Shown here: positions 1-8,908 of the stretch, one piece after another
Layout: each line of letters opens with the position of its first letter
Numbering within the stretch: the stretch's first letter is position 1
Assembly: GCA_947492905.1 (NCBI GenBank)
Contig: CANLOL010000001.1
Location: 1,218,578 to 1,282,577 of the forward strand
Direction: 5' to 3'
From: an uncultured Sphingorhabdus sp.
GTDB lineage: Bacteria; Pseudomonadota; Alphaproteobacteria; Sphingomonadales; Sphingomonadaceae
Length of the DNA: 64,000 nt
Position numbers and translations under genes: made by a program
Notes under the pieces: model-generated
What the model saw: only the letters and a program-made list of their open reading frames with translations
The model's database searches: none
What the model was told of the DNA's origin: nothing

Positions 1-419
1 CCTTCATTTATAACATCCCCTACTTTATAACGCTTGCCCTGTTCACCAACATTGTCGGCGATTAATATGTCACCGCGAAGTGATAATATTTCCGCGCGGC
101 TTCGTTCAAAACGCAAATATTGGCGCGGCAAATATAATGTAGAACCAATTTGCAAATGTTTATTATTGCTGATGCCATTATATTTTTGAATAAGGCGATA
201 GGAAATTTCGGGACGAATATATTTATTCTTAATCTCTAGCAATGTGTCGCCAGATTGAATGATATAGGGAATAGCATTTTTCTTAAGATGCGTATTGGCC
301 TGAGCAGGCTGCATCATTGCCAATATTAGCATAGATAAAATGATAAACAGCGCGGGTCTATAACTGGTAAATACCGTTTTTGCTGTCTGTGCCGATTTTA
401 TGTGCTCGATATTATACAT
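1..419 (-). CDS. LysM and FecR-like domain envelope protein (3' part outside window)
   Basis: Partial gene read on the minus strand; its C-terminal part lies beyond the left edge. The start at 419 was chosen because AGGGG sits six bases upstream, whereas the in-frame ATG two codons earlier directly abuts it. The protein opens with a charged segment and a hydrophobic stretch (about residues 22-38) ending near an Ala-rich cleavage site. A LysM-like motif follows at about 50-100 (YIIQSGDTLLEIKNKY, then a YLPR end). After it comes a segment like the beginning of a FecR domain (AEILSLRGDILIADN). LysM binds peptidoglycan, so an exported wall-associated protein is likely. The response-regulator gene upstream on the same strand may be part of the same unit. 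The FecR assignment is weaker because it is cut off. Confidence 0.7.
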   Translation of the reverse strand, partial: MYNIEHIKSAQTAKTVFTSYRPALFIILSMLILAMMQPAQANTHLKKNAIPYIIQSGDTLLEIKNKYIRPEISYRLIQKYNGISNNKHLQIGSTLYLPRQYLRFERSRAEILSLRGDILIADNVGEQGKRYKVGDVINE

Positions 420-569
420 GTTCATCCCCTAAACAATTGCGAACTACATACATCAAAAATCGCAATAACGCACGTTAATATAATGTGCCAATATGAACAG
501 GCTATGAGGTACAAGTAAATATTTGTAATTTCTTACGGTTCAACACTAGTTAAGACCTAATCAAAGACC

Positions 570-1256
570 TTAGTTGAGAGTTTCTAAGCGATACCCATAG
601 CCAAATACAGTGAAGATACGGAAACCATTTTCAGGTTTCAAATTCAGTTTTGATCGAACGCGTGAAATATGCATATCCAAAGTACGCGTGGTTAGAGCCG
701 CATTGGTGCGCCAAATCGTCTCCATGATATAATCACGCGACATTGTGCGATCGCGATTGCGGAACAATAGATCAATTAATTCAAATTCTTTGGCGGTCAG
801 CGTGACTTCTTTATCGTCATACATGACTTTATGTTCAATTCTATCCAGCGTATATTTACCGTAAACAGCCTTTGTTTCAAATGAACCGCTATTGGCGGAA
901 CGGCGCAGCATTGCAGATATACGAGCCGAAATAACATTACGATCTTCTGGTTTCGTAATATAATCATCGGCGCCCGCATTAAGAGCAGCGGTGATATCAT
1001 TTTTGGCCGTGCGGCTGGTCATCATAATGACAGGAGGCGCTTCTTTAATGGCTTCTTGCATCCAATTTAGAACGGCTAACCCATCTTTTTTGGGCATGTT
1101 CCAATCCAATATTACCAAATCAAATGTATCGCGCATCAATCCTTGCGATAGACGTTCTCCATCTGGAAAAGTAACCACAATATGCTCCATTTCTTCTAAT
1201 ATAGAAGTCATGAAATCCAATACATCCTGATGATCATCGGCTAGTGCTACACGCAT
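570..1256 (-). CDS. OmpR/PhoB-family two-component response regulator
   Basis: This 228-residue protein has the usual two-domain layout. The receiver domain spans about 1-120, with the acidic pair D7/D8, the phosphoacceptor D51 in VILDWNMPKKDG, the switch residue T80 and the conserved K102 in YITKP. A winged-helix DNA-binding domain follows (about 130-225), including the LTAKEFELIDLLFRN segment and the C-terminal TVFGYGYRL hairpin typical of PhoB-like regulators. It should bind promoter DNA when phosphorylated. No histidine kinase lies next to it, so the partner kinase is unknown. The LysM/FecR gene lies 150 bases downstream on the same strand and could be a target or co-transcribed. Confidence 0.93.
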   Translation of the reverse strand: MRVALADDHQDVLDFMTSILEEMEHIVVTFPDGERLSQGLMRDTFDLVILDWNMPKKDGLAVLNWMQEAIKEAPPVIMMTSRTAKNDITAALNAGADDYITKPEDRNVISARISAMLRRSANSGSFETKAVYGKYTLDRIEHKVMYDDKEVTLTAKEFELIDLLFRNRDRTMSRDYIMETIWRTNAALTTRTLDMHISRVRSKLNLKPENGFRIFTVFGYGYRLETLN

Positions 1257-1447
1257 TAATAATTCCCACTATTATTATTTCTGATTATGGACAATTACAT
1301 AAATTTTACACATCGAACAATTGTAAAGAAGCTCCAGTTACAAACCTTTACATTTGAACTTAGGTTCATAGTGAACATGATTGTTGTGAATAACTATATT
1401 ATAGGCGCTTAATAGGAGCAGCATATATCTGCTAAAGGCCTGAAATT

Positions 1448-1465
1448 GATACAAAAATTTGTATC
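1448..1465. repeat. Short palindrome beside tRNA-Gln
   Basis: Perfect inverted repeat with arms GATACAAA and TTTGTATC around a two-base centre. It lies just beyond the 3' end of the tRNA on the tRNA's strand. The loop is too small and the stem too AT-rich for a normal intrinsic terminator, so a protein-binding site is equally possible. No function can be assigned. Confidence 0.3.
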
Positions 1466-1475
1466 AAATATTAAA

Positions 1476-1550
1476 TGGCTGGGGTGGCAGGATTCGAACC
1501 TGCGCATGCCGATACCAAAAACCGGTGCCTTACCGCTTGGCTACACCCCA
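1476..1550 (-). tRNA. tRNA-Gln (anticodon TTG)
   Basis: A 75-base tRNA on the minus strand. The acceptor stem TGGGGTG pairs with CACCCCA, the D arm reads AGCCAAGCGGTAAGGC, and the T arm holds GGTTCGAATCC. The anticodon stem is CCGGT/ATCGG with the seven-base loop TTTTGGT, giving anticodon TTG for glutamine. CCA is encoded in the gene. It closely resembles E. coli tRNA-Gln(UUG). Confidence 0.96.
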
Positions 1551-1662
1551 GCAGTCGACTTTACGTCAACGAGAGCGGCTATTATCGAACTTATAGGAAT
1601 AGAGCAATACCCAGTATCGCTTTTTTTGGAATTTTCTCAAAAACTTCAATATTTAGCTATGT

Positions 1663-2742
1663 TTATGCGTCCAATTTTACAGCCCAGCCATAGGGGTCTG
1701 GCCCTGCGCACCTTTGAATATTGGTGATTTGGTCGCGCAATTCAGCGGTTAAGTCGCCAGGCCCGCCATTTCCGATAGTGAAATTACCCTCGCGCGAACA
1801 TATTTGTCCAACGGATGTGACGACGGCCGCCGTTCCGCAAGCAAACACCTCTTTTAAGGCGCCATCATTAGCATCGCTGCGCCATTGATCGATGGAATAG
1901 GGCGCTTCTTTTACATCATAGCCTTTGTCGCGGAGCAATGTGATAATCGAATTACGGGTGATTCCGGGTAAAATTGTTCCTGATAAAGGCGGCGTGATGA
2001 CTGTTTTATCATCGAATAAGAAAAATAAGTTCATACCGCCCAATTCTTCAACCCATTTACGCTCTGCTGCGTCCAAAAATACGACTTGATCGCATCCATT
2101 TTCAATGGCTTCGGCTTGGGCCGATAGGCTAGCCGCATAATTACCGCCGCATTTTGCAGCCCCCGTTCCCCCATTGGCGGCGCGGCTATAATCTTCTGAC
2201 ACCCAAATGCTAATCGCGGGAGAGCCGCTTTTGAAATATCCGCCGGCTGGTGATGCTATGACCATATAGATATATTCTTTGGCAGGACGCACACCCAAAA
2301 ATACCTCGCTCGCGAACATAAAGGGCCGTAAATAGAGCGAACCTCCCTCGATCTGCGGTATCCAATCTTGATCGATTTTGACCAATTGCTTGACCGATTC
2401 CACGAACAAATCTTCGGGTAATAAGGGCATAGCCATGCGCTGTGCAGATTTCTGAAAACGACGAGCATTTTCATCGGGGCGAAATAATGATGCGCCATTT
2501 TCGGTGCGATACGCCTTCATTCCCTCGAAAATTTCTTGGGCATAATGTAATACAGATGTTGCTGGATCAAGGGCGATAGGCGCTCTTGCGGTGATTTGCG
2601 CATCATGCCAGCCTTTATCATCGCTATATTTTATCATCGCCATATGATCGGTGAACACAGTACCAAAACCCGGGTCACGCAAAATATTTTCGCGTTCTTG
2701 TGTCGATACGGGGGACATATTGGGGTGAATGTCAAATTTCAT
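1663..2742 (-). CDS. ilvE: Branched-chain amino acid aminotransferase
   Basis: This 359-residue class IV PLP-dependent aminotransferase carries out the last step of leucine, isoleucine and valine synthesis, or the first step of their breakdown, using glutamate/2-oxoglutarate. It shows the BCAT landmarks: FEGMKAYR near 72, the PLP lysine K197 in GAAKCGGNYAASL, EELGGMNLFF, and TPPLSGTILPGITR near 275. Length and motifs fit the longer, eukaryote-like bacterial BCAT type. It is transcribed away from a MarR regulator, and an 18-bp tandem repeat lies in the shared upstream region. Confidence 0.95.
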   Translation of the reverse strand: MKFDIHPNMSPVSTQERENILRDPGFGTVFTDHMAMIKYSDDKGWHDAQITARAPIALDPATSVLHYAQEIFEGMKAYRTENGASLFRPDENARRFQKSAQRMAMPLLPEDLFVESVKQLVKIDQDWIPQIEGGSLYLRPFMFASEVFLGVRPAKEYIYMVIASPAGGYFKSGSPAISIWVSEDYSRAANGGTGAAKCGGNYAASLSAQAEAIENGCDQVVFLDAAERKWVEELGGMNLFFLFDDKTVITPPLSGTILPGITRNSIITLLRDKGYDVKEAPYSIDQWRSDANDGALKEVFACGTAAVVTSVGQICSREGNFTIGNGGPGDLTAELRDQITNIQRCAGPDPYGWAVKLDA

Positions 2743-2760
2743 TATACTAAAGTCTCACTC

Positions 2761-2796
2761 TATTGGGCGCATACTAACTATTGGGCGCATACTTAC
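2761..2796. repeat. 18-bp tandem direct repeat between ilvE and marR
   Basis: Two adjacent copies of TATTGGGCGCATACTWAC, differing at a single base (2761-2778 and 2779-2796). They lie 19 bases upstream of ilvE and about 55 bases upstream of the divergent MarR-type gene. The position suits an operator for either promoter, but a simple replication-slippage duplication is also possible. Confidence 0.6.
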
Positions 2797-2851
2797 ATTC
2801 TTGCGAATAATGATCTTCTTAACAAGATAGGGTTGCCATTCTCTTACCATC

Positions 2852-3394
2852 ATGGATATATACGTCAACATGGCTGACCCATATAAAATAGAATCACGCG
2901 ATCGCAATGTTTCCATCGGCGCATCTCCGCTCTTTTTGCGCGAAGATGAAATAAGGCGCGGCGCAGAATTATTATATTTTGGTTATACACGTTTGACCGC
3001 GTCTATTGACGAAGGCTTGGCTGAACAGGGTTTGGGTAGGGCGCATCATAGAGCCTTATATTTTATAGCGCGAAAGCCTGATCTGACCGTAGGCGAATTG
3101 CTCAAATTTTTGGCGATAACAAAACAGTCTCTGGGCCGCGTATTAAGCGAACTCACCAATAGAGATTTAATCGAGACGCGACCCGGTGCATCAGATAGAC
3201 GGCAAAAATTATTGCGCCTGACCGAGAGCGGCGCAGCATTAGAGGCGCAGCTATTTGATGATTTGCGCCAAGGTCTATCCAATGCCTATACCAAGGCTGG
3301 ACAAGATAGCGTATCTGGTTTTTGGCGTGTGTTAGAGGGATTAATCCCCGAAGAGGATTTACCAATGATCGCAGCATTGCGCAAATTGGGTTAG
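2852..3394 (+). CDS. MarR-family transcriptional regulator
   Basis: A 180-residue protein with the MarR winged-helix fold. The recognisable segment runs from about residue 45 to 140: helices around GLGRAHHRALYFIARKPDLTVGELLKFLAITKQSLGRVLSELTNRDLIE, then the wing RPGASDRRQKLLRLTESG. MarR proteins are usually dimeric repressors released by a small ligand. A second ATG at 2870 is an equally good start, since neither has a clear ribosome-binding site. It is divergent from ilvE and only eight bases ahead of hisE, so it may be co-transcribed with hisE and the HIT gene. Confidence 0.9.
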   Translation: MDIYVNMADPYKIESRDRNVSIGASPLFLREDEIRRGAELLYFGYTRLTASIDEGLAEQGLGRAHHRALYFIARKPDLTVGELLKFLAITKQSLGRVLSELTNRDLIETRPGASDRRQKLLRLTESGAALEAQLFDDLRQGLSNAYTKAGQDSVSGFWRVLEGLIPEEDLPMIAALRKLG

Positions 3395-3402
3395 AGGACA
3401 TA

Positions 3403-3720
3403 ATGACAGATATTATAGCGACATTAGAAAAGACTATAGCGCAGCGCAGAGAAGCCTCTCCCGATGAGAGCTATGTTGCAAAGCTAGCGAGTAAGGGCCG
3501 GGCTGAGATTGCCAAAAAATTGGGGGAAGAAGCTGTTGAAACGGTGATTGCTTCTATGACAGGATCAAAAGAAGAGATGGTGGCCGAGTCGGCGGATTTA
3601 TTGTTTCACCATTTGATGCTGCTGGCGGATATGGGCATTGACTTCGCCGATGTGTGCGCAGAGCTTGAGAGGCGAGAAGGTGTTTCTGGCATAGTTGAAA
3701 AAGCCAATAGGCCGCAATGA
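3403..3720 (+). CDS. hisE: Phosphoribosyl-ATP diphosphatase
   Basis: A 105-residue all-alpha MazG-like pyrophosphohydrolase that converts phosphoribosyl-ATP to phosphoribosyl-AMP in histidine synthesis. It shows the family core SYVAKL, KKLGEEAVETVIA and AESADLLFHHLMLLA, whose acidic residues bind Mg2+. The start at 3403 is preferred; a longer frame from 3322 would overlap the MarR gene. In related genomes hisE often follows hisF, but here hisBHAF lie about 27 kb away and hisE keeps only its HIT neighbour. Confidence 0.93.
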   Translation: MTDIIATLEKTIAQRREASPDESYVAKLASKGRAEIAKKLGEEAVETVIASMTGSKEEMVAESADLLFHHLMLLADMGIDFADVCAELERREGVSGIVEKANRPQ

Positions 3721-3768
3721 TGGCCTAAGCCAATAGGGATTAAACGGACAGATAATAGGGCAGATAAA

Positions 3769-4149
3769 ATGGCGATTGATCCAACATTAGAATATGATGA
3801 CAATAATATTTTTGCGAAAATATTACGCGGTGAAATTCCCAATAAAACCGTTTATGAAAATGACTATGTCCTTGCTTTTCATGATATAAATCCGCAAGCG
3901 CCGCATCATATCTTGGTTATTCCAAAAGGCGCTTATGTAAGCTGGGACGATTTTTCAGCACGCGGCAGCGATACAGAAATATCGGAATTTGTGCGCGGCG
4001 TGGGGCATGTTGCGCGGCAAGCAGGCATGGTGGAAAGCGGTTATCGCTTATTGGCGAATATTGGCCGCGATGGTCATCAGGAAGTGCCGCATCTACATGT
4101 GCATATTTTTGCAGGAAAACCTCTTGGCCCAATGCTAAATAATGGTTAA
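3769..4149 (+). CDS. HIT-family (HINT-like) nucleotide-binding hydrolase
   Basis: A 126-residue histidine-triad protein. The triad HLHVHIFAG lies near the C terminus and the typical IFAKILRGEIPNK segment near the N terminus. HINT-branch enzymes hydrolyse nucleoside phosphoramidates and release AMP from lysyl-AMP-like substrates; the physiological substrate is unclear. It follows hisE by 48 bases, a gene order common in alphaproteobacteria. Length is normal for the family. Confidence 0.93.
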   Translation: MAIDPTLEYDDNNIFAKILRGEIPNKTVYENDYVLAFHDINPQAPHHILVIPKGAYVSWDDFSARGSDTEISEFVRGVGHVARQAGMVESGYRLLANIGRDGHQEVPHLHVHIFAGKPLGPMLNNG

Positions 4150-4207
4150 ACGTAATTTTGTTACAAAATAATAGTGGTGATACACGCCAGATTTTTGGGA
4201 GAGAGTA

Positions 4208-5620
4208 ATGGTAGCAGTAAAACAAGAAGGCTGGTCATCACGTACCGCCTTTATCTTAGCAGCAGTAGGTGCGGCCGTTGGTCTAGGTAACATATGGCGT
4301 TTTCCAACGCTTGCCGGTGAAAATGGCGGCGGCGCATTTGTACTTATCTATATTGCTTGTGTTGTTTTAATTGGTCTGCCTCTGGTTTTATCCGAAGTTT
4401 TGGTCGGCCGTAATGGCCGAACTGATGCCTATCATAGCGCTGAGAAATTGGCCACGGATTCCAATGTTAGCAAAGGCTGGGCTTCATTTGGCGGTATTGG
4501 GATTAGTGCAGCTTTCCTGATTCTTACGTTTTACAGTGTGGTCGCTGGATGGGTGCTATATTATGTCGGCGTTTTCATCGGTGATTTTTTCGGAAATTTA
4601 ACGTCTGGCGCTCCTTTTGCCGGTGCTTTAGCGGGTGAAACAGATATTCCAAAACGGATGACTGATTTGTTTGCGAATAATACATTATTATTATCCATGC
4701 ATACGATTTTCATGTTTTTGACCATCGCCATTGTTGCGCGCGGCGTGACCGATGGTATTGAAAAAGCGGCAACTTATTTGATGCCAACATTTTTTGTGCT
4801 GCTCGTATGTATCACTATTTATGGTGCTTTTGTGGGTGAATTTGGCAAAGCTATTGCCTTTCTTTTCACGCCTGATTTTTCAAAATTAAGCGCGAGCGTT
4901 GTCAATGAAGCGCTTGGTCAGGCTCTATTTTCCATGAGCGTGGGTAGCGCAGCGCTTATCACCTATGGTGCTTATGTTCCCAACGAAACCAAATTGGCGC
5001 CCACTGCTGGTATGATTGCATTTGCGGATACAGGCGTTGCTATTTTGGCTGGCCTGATGATTTTCCCAATTGTGTTCGCTGTTGGCCTTGATGCAGCGGC
5101 TGGCCCGACATTGGTGTTCCAATCTTTACCAATAGCATTCCAAACAATGCCCGCCGGGTCTTTTGTTGGTTTGCTATTCTTTGTGCTTATTTTCTTTGCA
5201 GCCCTTACTAGCTCGATCTCGCTGCTAGAGGCCGTTGTGGCATGGGCGATTAAGAAATTCCAATGCAGCCGCGCTATTGCGGCATGGGGCGTTGGCGGTG
5301 TAATCTTTTTGGTGGGCGTTGCTTGTGCGCTCTCGCTCAATATATGGAGCGAAGTTCGGATATTAGGGTTTTGGGGTATATTTGCCGATGCCAATATAAT
5401 GGATACGATTGATGGTTTTGTTGGCAAAGTATTGCTGCCCGTAGCGGCCTTAATCACGACCATATTCATTGGCTGGAAAGCGGATAAAAAGTTGGTGGAT
5501 GACCAAACGTCACTAAGCGGTGGTAAATTGGCTTTCTATCGTTTCTTAACGGCATGGATAAGCCCGATTGCGGTTAGCTTGATCCTTATCTTTGGATTAT
5601 TCCCAAGCTTATTAGCGTAA
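4208..5620 (+). CDS. Sodium:neurotransmitter symporter (NSS/SNF) family transporter
   Basis: A 470-residue multi-helix membrane protein. Its N terminus carries the NSS signature GWSSRTAFILAAVGAAVGLGNIWRFP followed by ENGGGAFVLIY, the unwound helix 1 that binds substrate and Na+ in LeuT-like proteins. Further hydrophobic segments continue to the C terminus. Family members import amino acids or similar amines with sodium; the substrate cannot be read from sequence. GGGAGAGAG precedes the ATG. The gene stands alone and converges on the MFS gene. Confidence 0.93.
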   Translation: MVAVKQEGWSSRTAFILAAVGAAVGLGNIWRFPTLAGENGGGAFVLIYIACVVLIGLPLVLSEVLVGRNGRTDAYHSAEKLATDSNVSKGWASFGGIGISAAFLILTFYSVVAGWVLYYVGVFIGDFFGNLTSGAPFAGALAGETDIPKRMTDLFANNTLLLSMHTIFMFLTIAIVARGVTDGIEKAATYLMPTFFVLLVCITIYGAFVGEFGKAIAFLFTPDFSKLSASVVNEALGQALFSMSVGSAALITYGAYVPNETKLAPTAGMIAFADTGVAILAGLMIFPIVFAVGLDAAAGPTLVFQSLPIAFQTMPAGSFVGLLFFVLIFFAALTSSISLLEAVVAWAIKKFQCSRAIAAWGVGGVIFLVGVACALSLNIWSEVRILGFWGIFADANIMDTIDGFVGKVLLPVAALITTIFIGWKADKKLVDDQTSLSGGKLAFYRFLTAWISPIAVSLILIFGLFPSLLA

Positions 5621-5635
5621 AAAACTTAGATTGTT

Positions 5636-6907
5636 TCATCGCCCGCTGGCCATCCCCCTTGGTGGGGGTGCCAGATTGGGGCGGGTGAATAACTTACCTT
5701 TTTCCGCATATAATATCAGCATTAATGCTATCACGCCTGTGGCTGCAAAACCGATGGATACGGGCAGCATAGAGCCATCAAATTGCTGGCCGATTAGCGC
5801 ACCCAATAATGCGCCTATCAATGTGCGCAAAAATGTCTGAAACGAAGATGCAGTGCCGGCCATTGCGCCAAATGGCTGCATGGCGATGGCGCTGAAATTA
5901 GAGGATGTAAATCCGATCATGGCCATATTGATGGTGATGACTATGATAAAAAGCGTCAAAGATTGCGGATAGAAATAGGCCGCCGCAATTTGCAGAAACC
6001 CGCAGAATATGAACATGAATAATGCGCTATGCGATACGCGGCGCGTGCCAAAGCGCATGACAATTTTACTGTTGGTGAAATTGGTCACAGCAATACCTAT
6101 GGCGATTATAGCAAATCCATATATGAAAAAATCCGCAGCATCGAATGTGATGTCAAATATTTGTTGGGCGCTGCTCAAATATCCATAGAGCCCCGCTTGT
6201 GTCATGCCGCTAGCCCCTACATAGGCTGTGGCATGGCCATTAGATGCGACATGTTTCCATGTTTTAGCAATGACATTGGGTTTGATAGGAATGACATTTT
6301 CTGGATCTAATGTCTCGGGCAAGCGGCGCGATATCCAAAAGGCCATCATCAGCGCAATGCCCGATAGTCCAAAGAAAATATAATGCCAGCTAGCCACCCA
6401 TAATATGGCCTGTCCAATGCTTGGCGCAATGATAGGCACTATCATGAATGTCAGAAATATTAGCGACATGCGTTTGGCCATTGCATCGCCTTCAAATTTA
6501 TCGCGTATGATGGATATGACTAGCACGCCCATAGCCGCGCCGCACAATCCTTGGGCTAGCCGAAGCAACAAAAATATCGTGAAATTGGGCGCAAAGCAGC
6601 TGGCTAGGCTGAAAAAGGAAAATAGGCTAATCGTCGTCAGCATGATGGGCTTTCGGCCATAGCGATCGGATAATGGGCCATAGATTATAGCGCCTGCGCC
6701 CATACCAACCAAATATATGCCCACAATATATTGGACTTCATTACCGCCCAAACCAAATGTAGCTTGCAAAGCTGGAAATGCAGGCAGCATCGAATCCAAG
6801 GCCATAGCATTAAGCGCCATAGTCAGCGCCATCATCCATGTTAATTCGATGGGTCCAAGCGAAAAATTATCTGAGGATTCGTGGGATGTTTGCGCGTTCA
6901 TCAACAC
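5636..6907 (-). CDS. MFS multidrug exporter, Bcr/CflA-like
   Basis: A 423-residue major facilitator protein with about twelve hydrophobic segments. Motif A appears as GPLSDRYGRKP after helix 2. The start of helix 1 (LDSMLPAFPALQATFG) and GLCGAAMGVLVISIIRD are typical of the Bcr/CflA drug:proton antiporter branch. It is predicted to sit in the inner membrane and export small toxic compounds by proton antiport. An alternative start lies two codons downstream. It ends 15 bases from the converging NSS gene. Confidence 0.9.
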   Translation of the reverse strand: MLMNAQTSHESSDNFSLGPIELTWMMALTMALNAMALDSMLPAFPALQATFGLGGNEVQYIVGIYLVGMGAGAIIYGPLSDRYGRKPIMLTTISLFSFFSLASCFAPNFTIFLLLRLAQGLCGAAMGVLVISIIRDKFEGDAMAKRMSLIFLTFMIVPIIAPSIGQAILWVASWHYIFFGLSGIALMMAFWISRRLPETLDPENVIPIKPNVIAKTWKHVASNGHATAYVGASGMTQAGLYGYLSSAQQIFDITFDAADFFIYGFAIIAIGIAVTNFTNSKIVMRFGTRRVSHSALFMFIFCGFLQIAAAYFYPQSLTLFIIVITINMAMIGFTSSNFSAIAMQPFGAMAGTASSFQTFLRTLIGALLGALIGQQFDGSMLPVSIGFAATGVIALMLILYAEKGKLFTRPNLAPPPRGMASGR

Positions 6908-7025
6908 CCCATGCGCTTTTCTATTTGGTTTGACTAGGGTAAAGGCTAGATAAATATATTGTCATTGTAGGCTTCTCTATATCGATAGAGTTGCGCGCAC
7001 CGTGCTTAGCTCTTAAATCAAAAGC

Positions 7026-8156
7026 ATGAGCAATGAATCACAGCATGACGATAATCAGGATGATGTCCGCAAAATCATCCATATCGATATGGATGCCTTC
7101 TTTGCCAGCGTAGAACAGCGCGATAATCCCGAATTGCGCGGTAAACCCGTTGCTGTTGGGGGCAGTGCAAAACGCGGCGTGGTGGCTGCTGCTAGCTATG
7201 AAGCGCGTGTATTTGGTGTGAAATCAGCTATGCCATCGGTAACGGCTAAGCGCTTATGCCCAGATTTGATTTTCGTACCGCATAGATTTGATGTTTACCG
7301 CCAAGTATCGCAGCAGATTAGAGCGATATTCGCACAGCATACTGACATGATCGAACCGCTCTCGCTCGATGAGGCTTATCTGGATGTGACAAAGGATAAA
7401 CAAGGCATTGGCAGCGCCATAAAAATAGCCAAAAAAATTCGCGCAGATATTGAATCCGAAACAGGATTAACGGCCAGTGCAGGAATATCTTATAATAAAT
7501 TTATCGCCAAAATAGCGAGCGATCAAAATAAACCAAATGGCATGTGTGTTATTTTGCCAGAGCAAGGCCCGCAATTTGTTGCATCATTGCCTGTGCGCCG
7601 ATTCCATGGTGTAGGCCCGCGCACAGCCGAAAAAATGGCGAAGCTAAATGTGCATAAAGGTGCTGATTTATTGGATAAACCAGAGCATTGGTTTACAGAA
7701 AATTTTGGCAGTTGGGGCGAATATTTATTCTCTGCCGCGCGCGGTATCGACCACCGCAGCGTAAAGGCCAATCGCATTAGAAAATCTATTGGCGGGGAGC
7801 TAACCTATAGCGAGGATAAATGGAGCAATACAGATTTAATCACAGCATTAGAGCGGATTATTGATATTGTTTGGGAGCGCGTAGAAAAGAATGATGCGCA
7901 AGGCCGTACCATAGTGCTGAAAGCGAAATATAGCGATTTTCATCAAATCACCCGATCAAAATCTTTGGAACGCAATATCATTGATAAAGCCGAATTTAGG
8001 GAAATTTCCATGGAAATTTTGGATGGTATTTTACCCACTGAAAAGGGTATTAGATTATTGGGTCTAACGCTGACAAATTTAGAGGGCGTCGCCAAAAAAC
8101 CGATGGTAAAAAATGCTGCTATTGCTGATAATCAAAAAAGTTTTGATTTTTCTTAA
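7026..8156 (+). CDS. dinB: DNA polymerase IV (Y-family translesion polymerase)
   Basis: A 376-residue Y-family polymerase that copies past damaged template bases with low fidelity. Catalytic acidic residues D21 and D23 lie in IHIDMDAFFASVEQRDNP and D114/E115 in PLSLDEAYLDVT; the adjacent FF contains the steric-gate position. A helix-hairpin-helix segment (FHGVGPRTAEKMAKL) and a little-finger domain follow. The C terminus ends QKSFDFS, which resembles a beta-clamp binding motif. It is somewhat longer than E. coli Pol IV. No LexA-type box was identified upstream. Confidence 0.95.
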   Translation: MSNESQHDDNQDDVRKIIHIDMDAFFASVEQRDNPELRGKPVAVGGSAKRGVVAAASYEARVFGVKSAMPSVTAKRLCPDLIFVPHRFDVYRQVSQQIRAIFAQHTDMIEPLSLDEAYLDVTKDKQGIGSAIKIAKKIRADIESETGLTASAGISYNKFIAKIASDQNKPNGMCVILPEQGPQFVASLPVRRFHGVGPRTAEKMAKLNVHKGADLLDKPEHWFTENFGSWGEYLFSAARGIDHRSVKANRIRKSIGGELTYSEDKWSNTDLITALERIIDIVWERVEKNDAQGRTIVLKAKYSDFHQITRSKSLERNIIDKAEFREISMEILDGILPTEKGIRLLGLTLTNLEGVAKKPMVKNAAIADNQKSFDFS

Positions 8157-8187
8157 AATGAGTATTGAAGAATTTATTCATTTATCA

Positions 8188-8200
8188 TAAAACTGTTTTA
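8188..8200. promoter_or_regulatory. Possible TetR operator palindrome
   Basis: Perfect 13-bp palindrome TAAAAC-T-GTTTTA, 22 bases before the TetR-type start codon, followed by a further TAAAAC half-like element. Its location overlaps the expected promoter, as in autoregulated TetR genes. Assignment is by position and symmetry only. Confidence 0.4.
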
Positions 8201-8222
8201 CTAATATAAAACGGAGTATGAA

Positions 8223-8867
8223 ATGGCGCGCCCTCAAACTGACATAGAAGCCGGTCAAAAAATGATATTAGATATTGTTGAACAATTGATCCGCAAACGC
8301 GGCGCCGTTGAAGTGACTCTCCAAGAAATAGCGCGCGAAGCCAATATGTCGCAATCGAATATTTATCGTTTTTTCGAGAATAAGGAAATATTATGGGAGG
8401 CTATTGCTGAAAATTGGTTCAGCGATAAGGTGAAGATAATGGAAGATGTGACAGCATCTGATGTGCCAGTAGAGATAAAATTATATGAATTTTTCGCGCG
8501 TCGTTTCATTTTGATGCGTGAGAGTTTTATGAAAGAGCCCGAACTTTTCCGCAGCTATTGTGAGCTGGGTGACCAACATTATGATGTGGTCATTGGTTAT
8601 GTTGATTTGGGCGATCATTATCTGGCTATGATCATATCAGAGGCTATGGATCATGGTTATTTCAAAGGATTGACGATTGATGCTGCTGTTTCATTTGTGA
8701 ATTTAATGGTGCATCCCTATGTGAATCCAGATGCTCTGATTCAGATGCAGGACAAATTGCCTGTTGAAAAATTAAAGACTATTATATCCGTTATTTTAAC
8801 GGGATTATCAGCGGATTCAGAAGCTCTAAACCATAAAAATAAAGCTGATTTGCATTTGGTATCTTGA
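8223..8867 (+). CDS. TetR/AcrR-family transcriptional regulator
   Basis: A 214-residue protein with a TetR N-terminal helix-turn-helix (about 10-60): ILDIVEQLIRKRGAVEVTLQEIAREANMSQSNIYRFFENKE is the classic pattern. The larger C-terminal part would be the ligand-binding and dimer domain. GGAG lies eight bases before the ATG. It sits directly upstream of a block of acyl-CoA metabolism genes on the same strand, so an acyl-CoA or fatty-acid-responsive repressor is a reasonable inference, though nothing in the ligand domain proves it. Confidence 0.92.
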   Translation: MARPQTDIEAGQKMILDIVEQLIRKRGAVEVTLQEIAREANMSQSNIYRFFENKEILWEAIAENWFSDKVKIMEDVTASDVPVEIKLYEFFARRFILMRESFMKEPELFRSYCELGDQHYDVVIGYVDLGDHYLAMIISEAMDHGYFKGLTIDAAVSFVNLMVHPYVNPDALIQMQDKLPVEKLKTIISVILTGLSADSEALNHKNKADLHLVS

Positions 8868-8908
8868 GTCTATACACCTTTGAAAAGAGGGGTTTTTAGA
8901 TTAGAGAT

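Noticed and set aside
3322-3402. Longer hisE start inside the MarR gene
   Set aside because: The extra 27 residues do not look like HisE, whereas the ATG at 3403 gives the normal N terminus.
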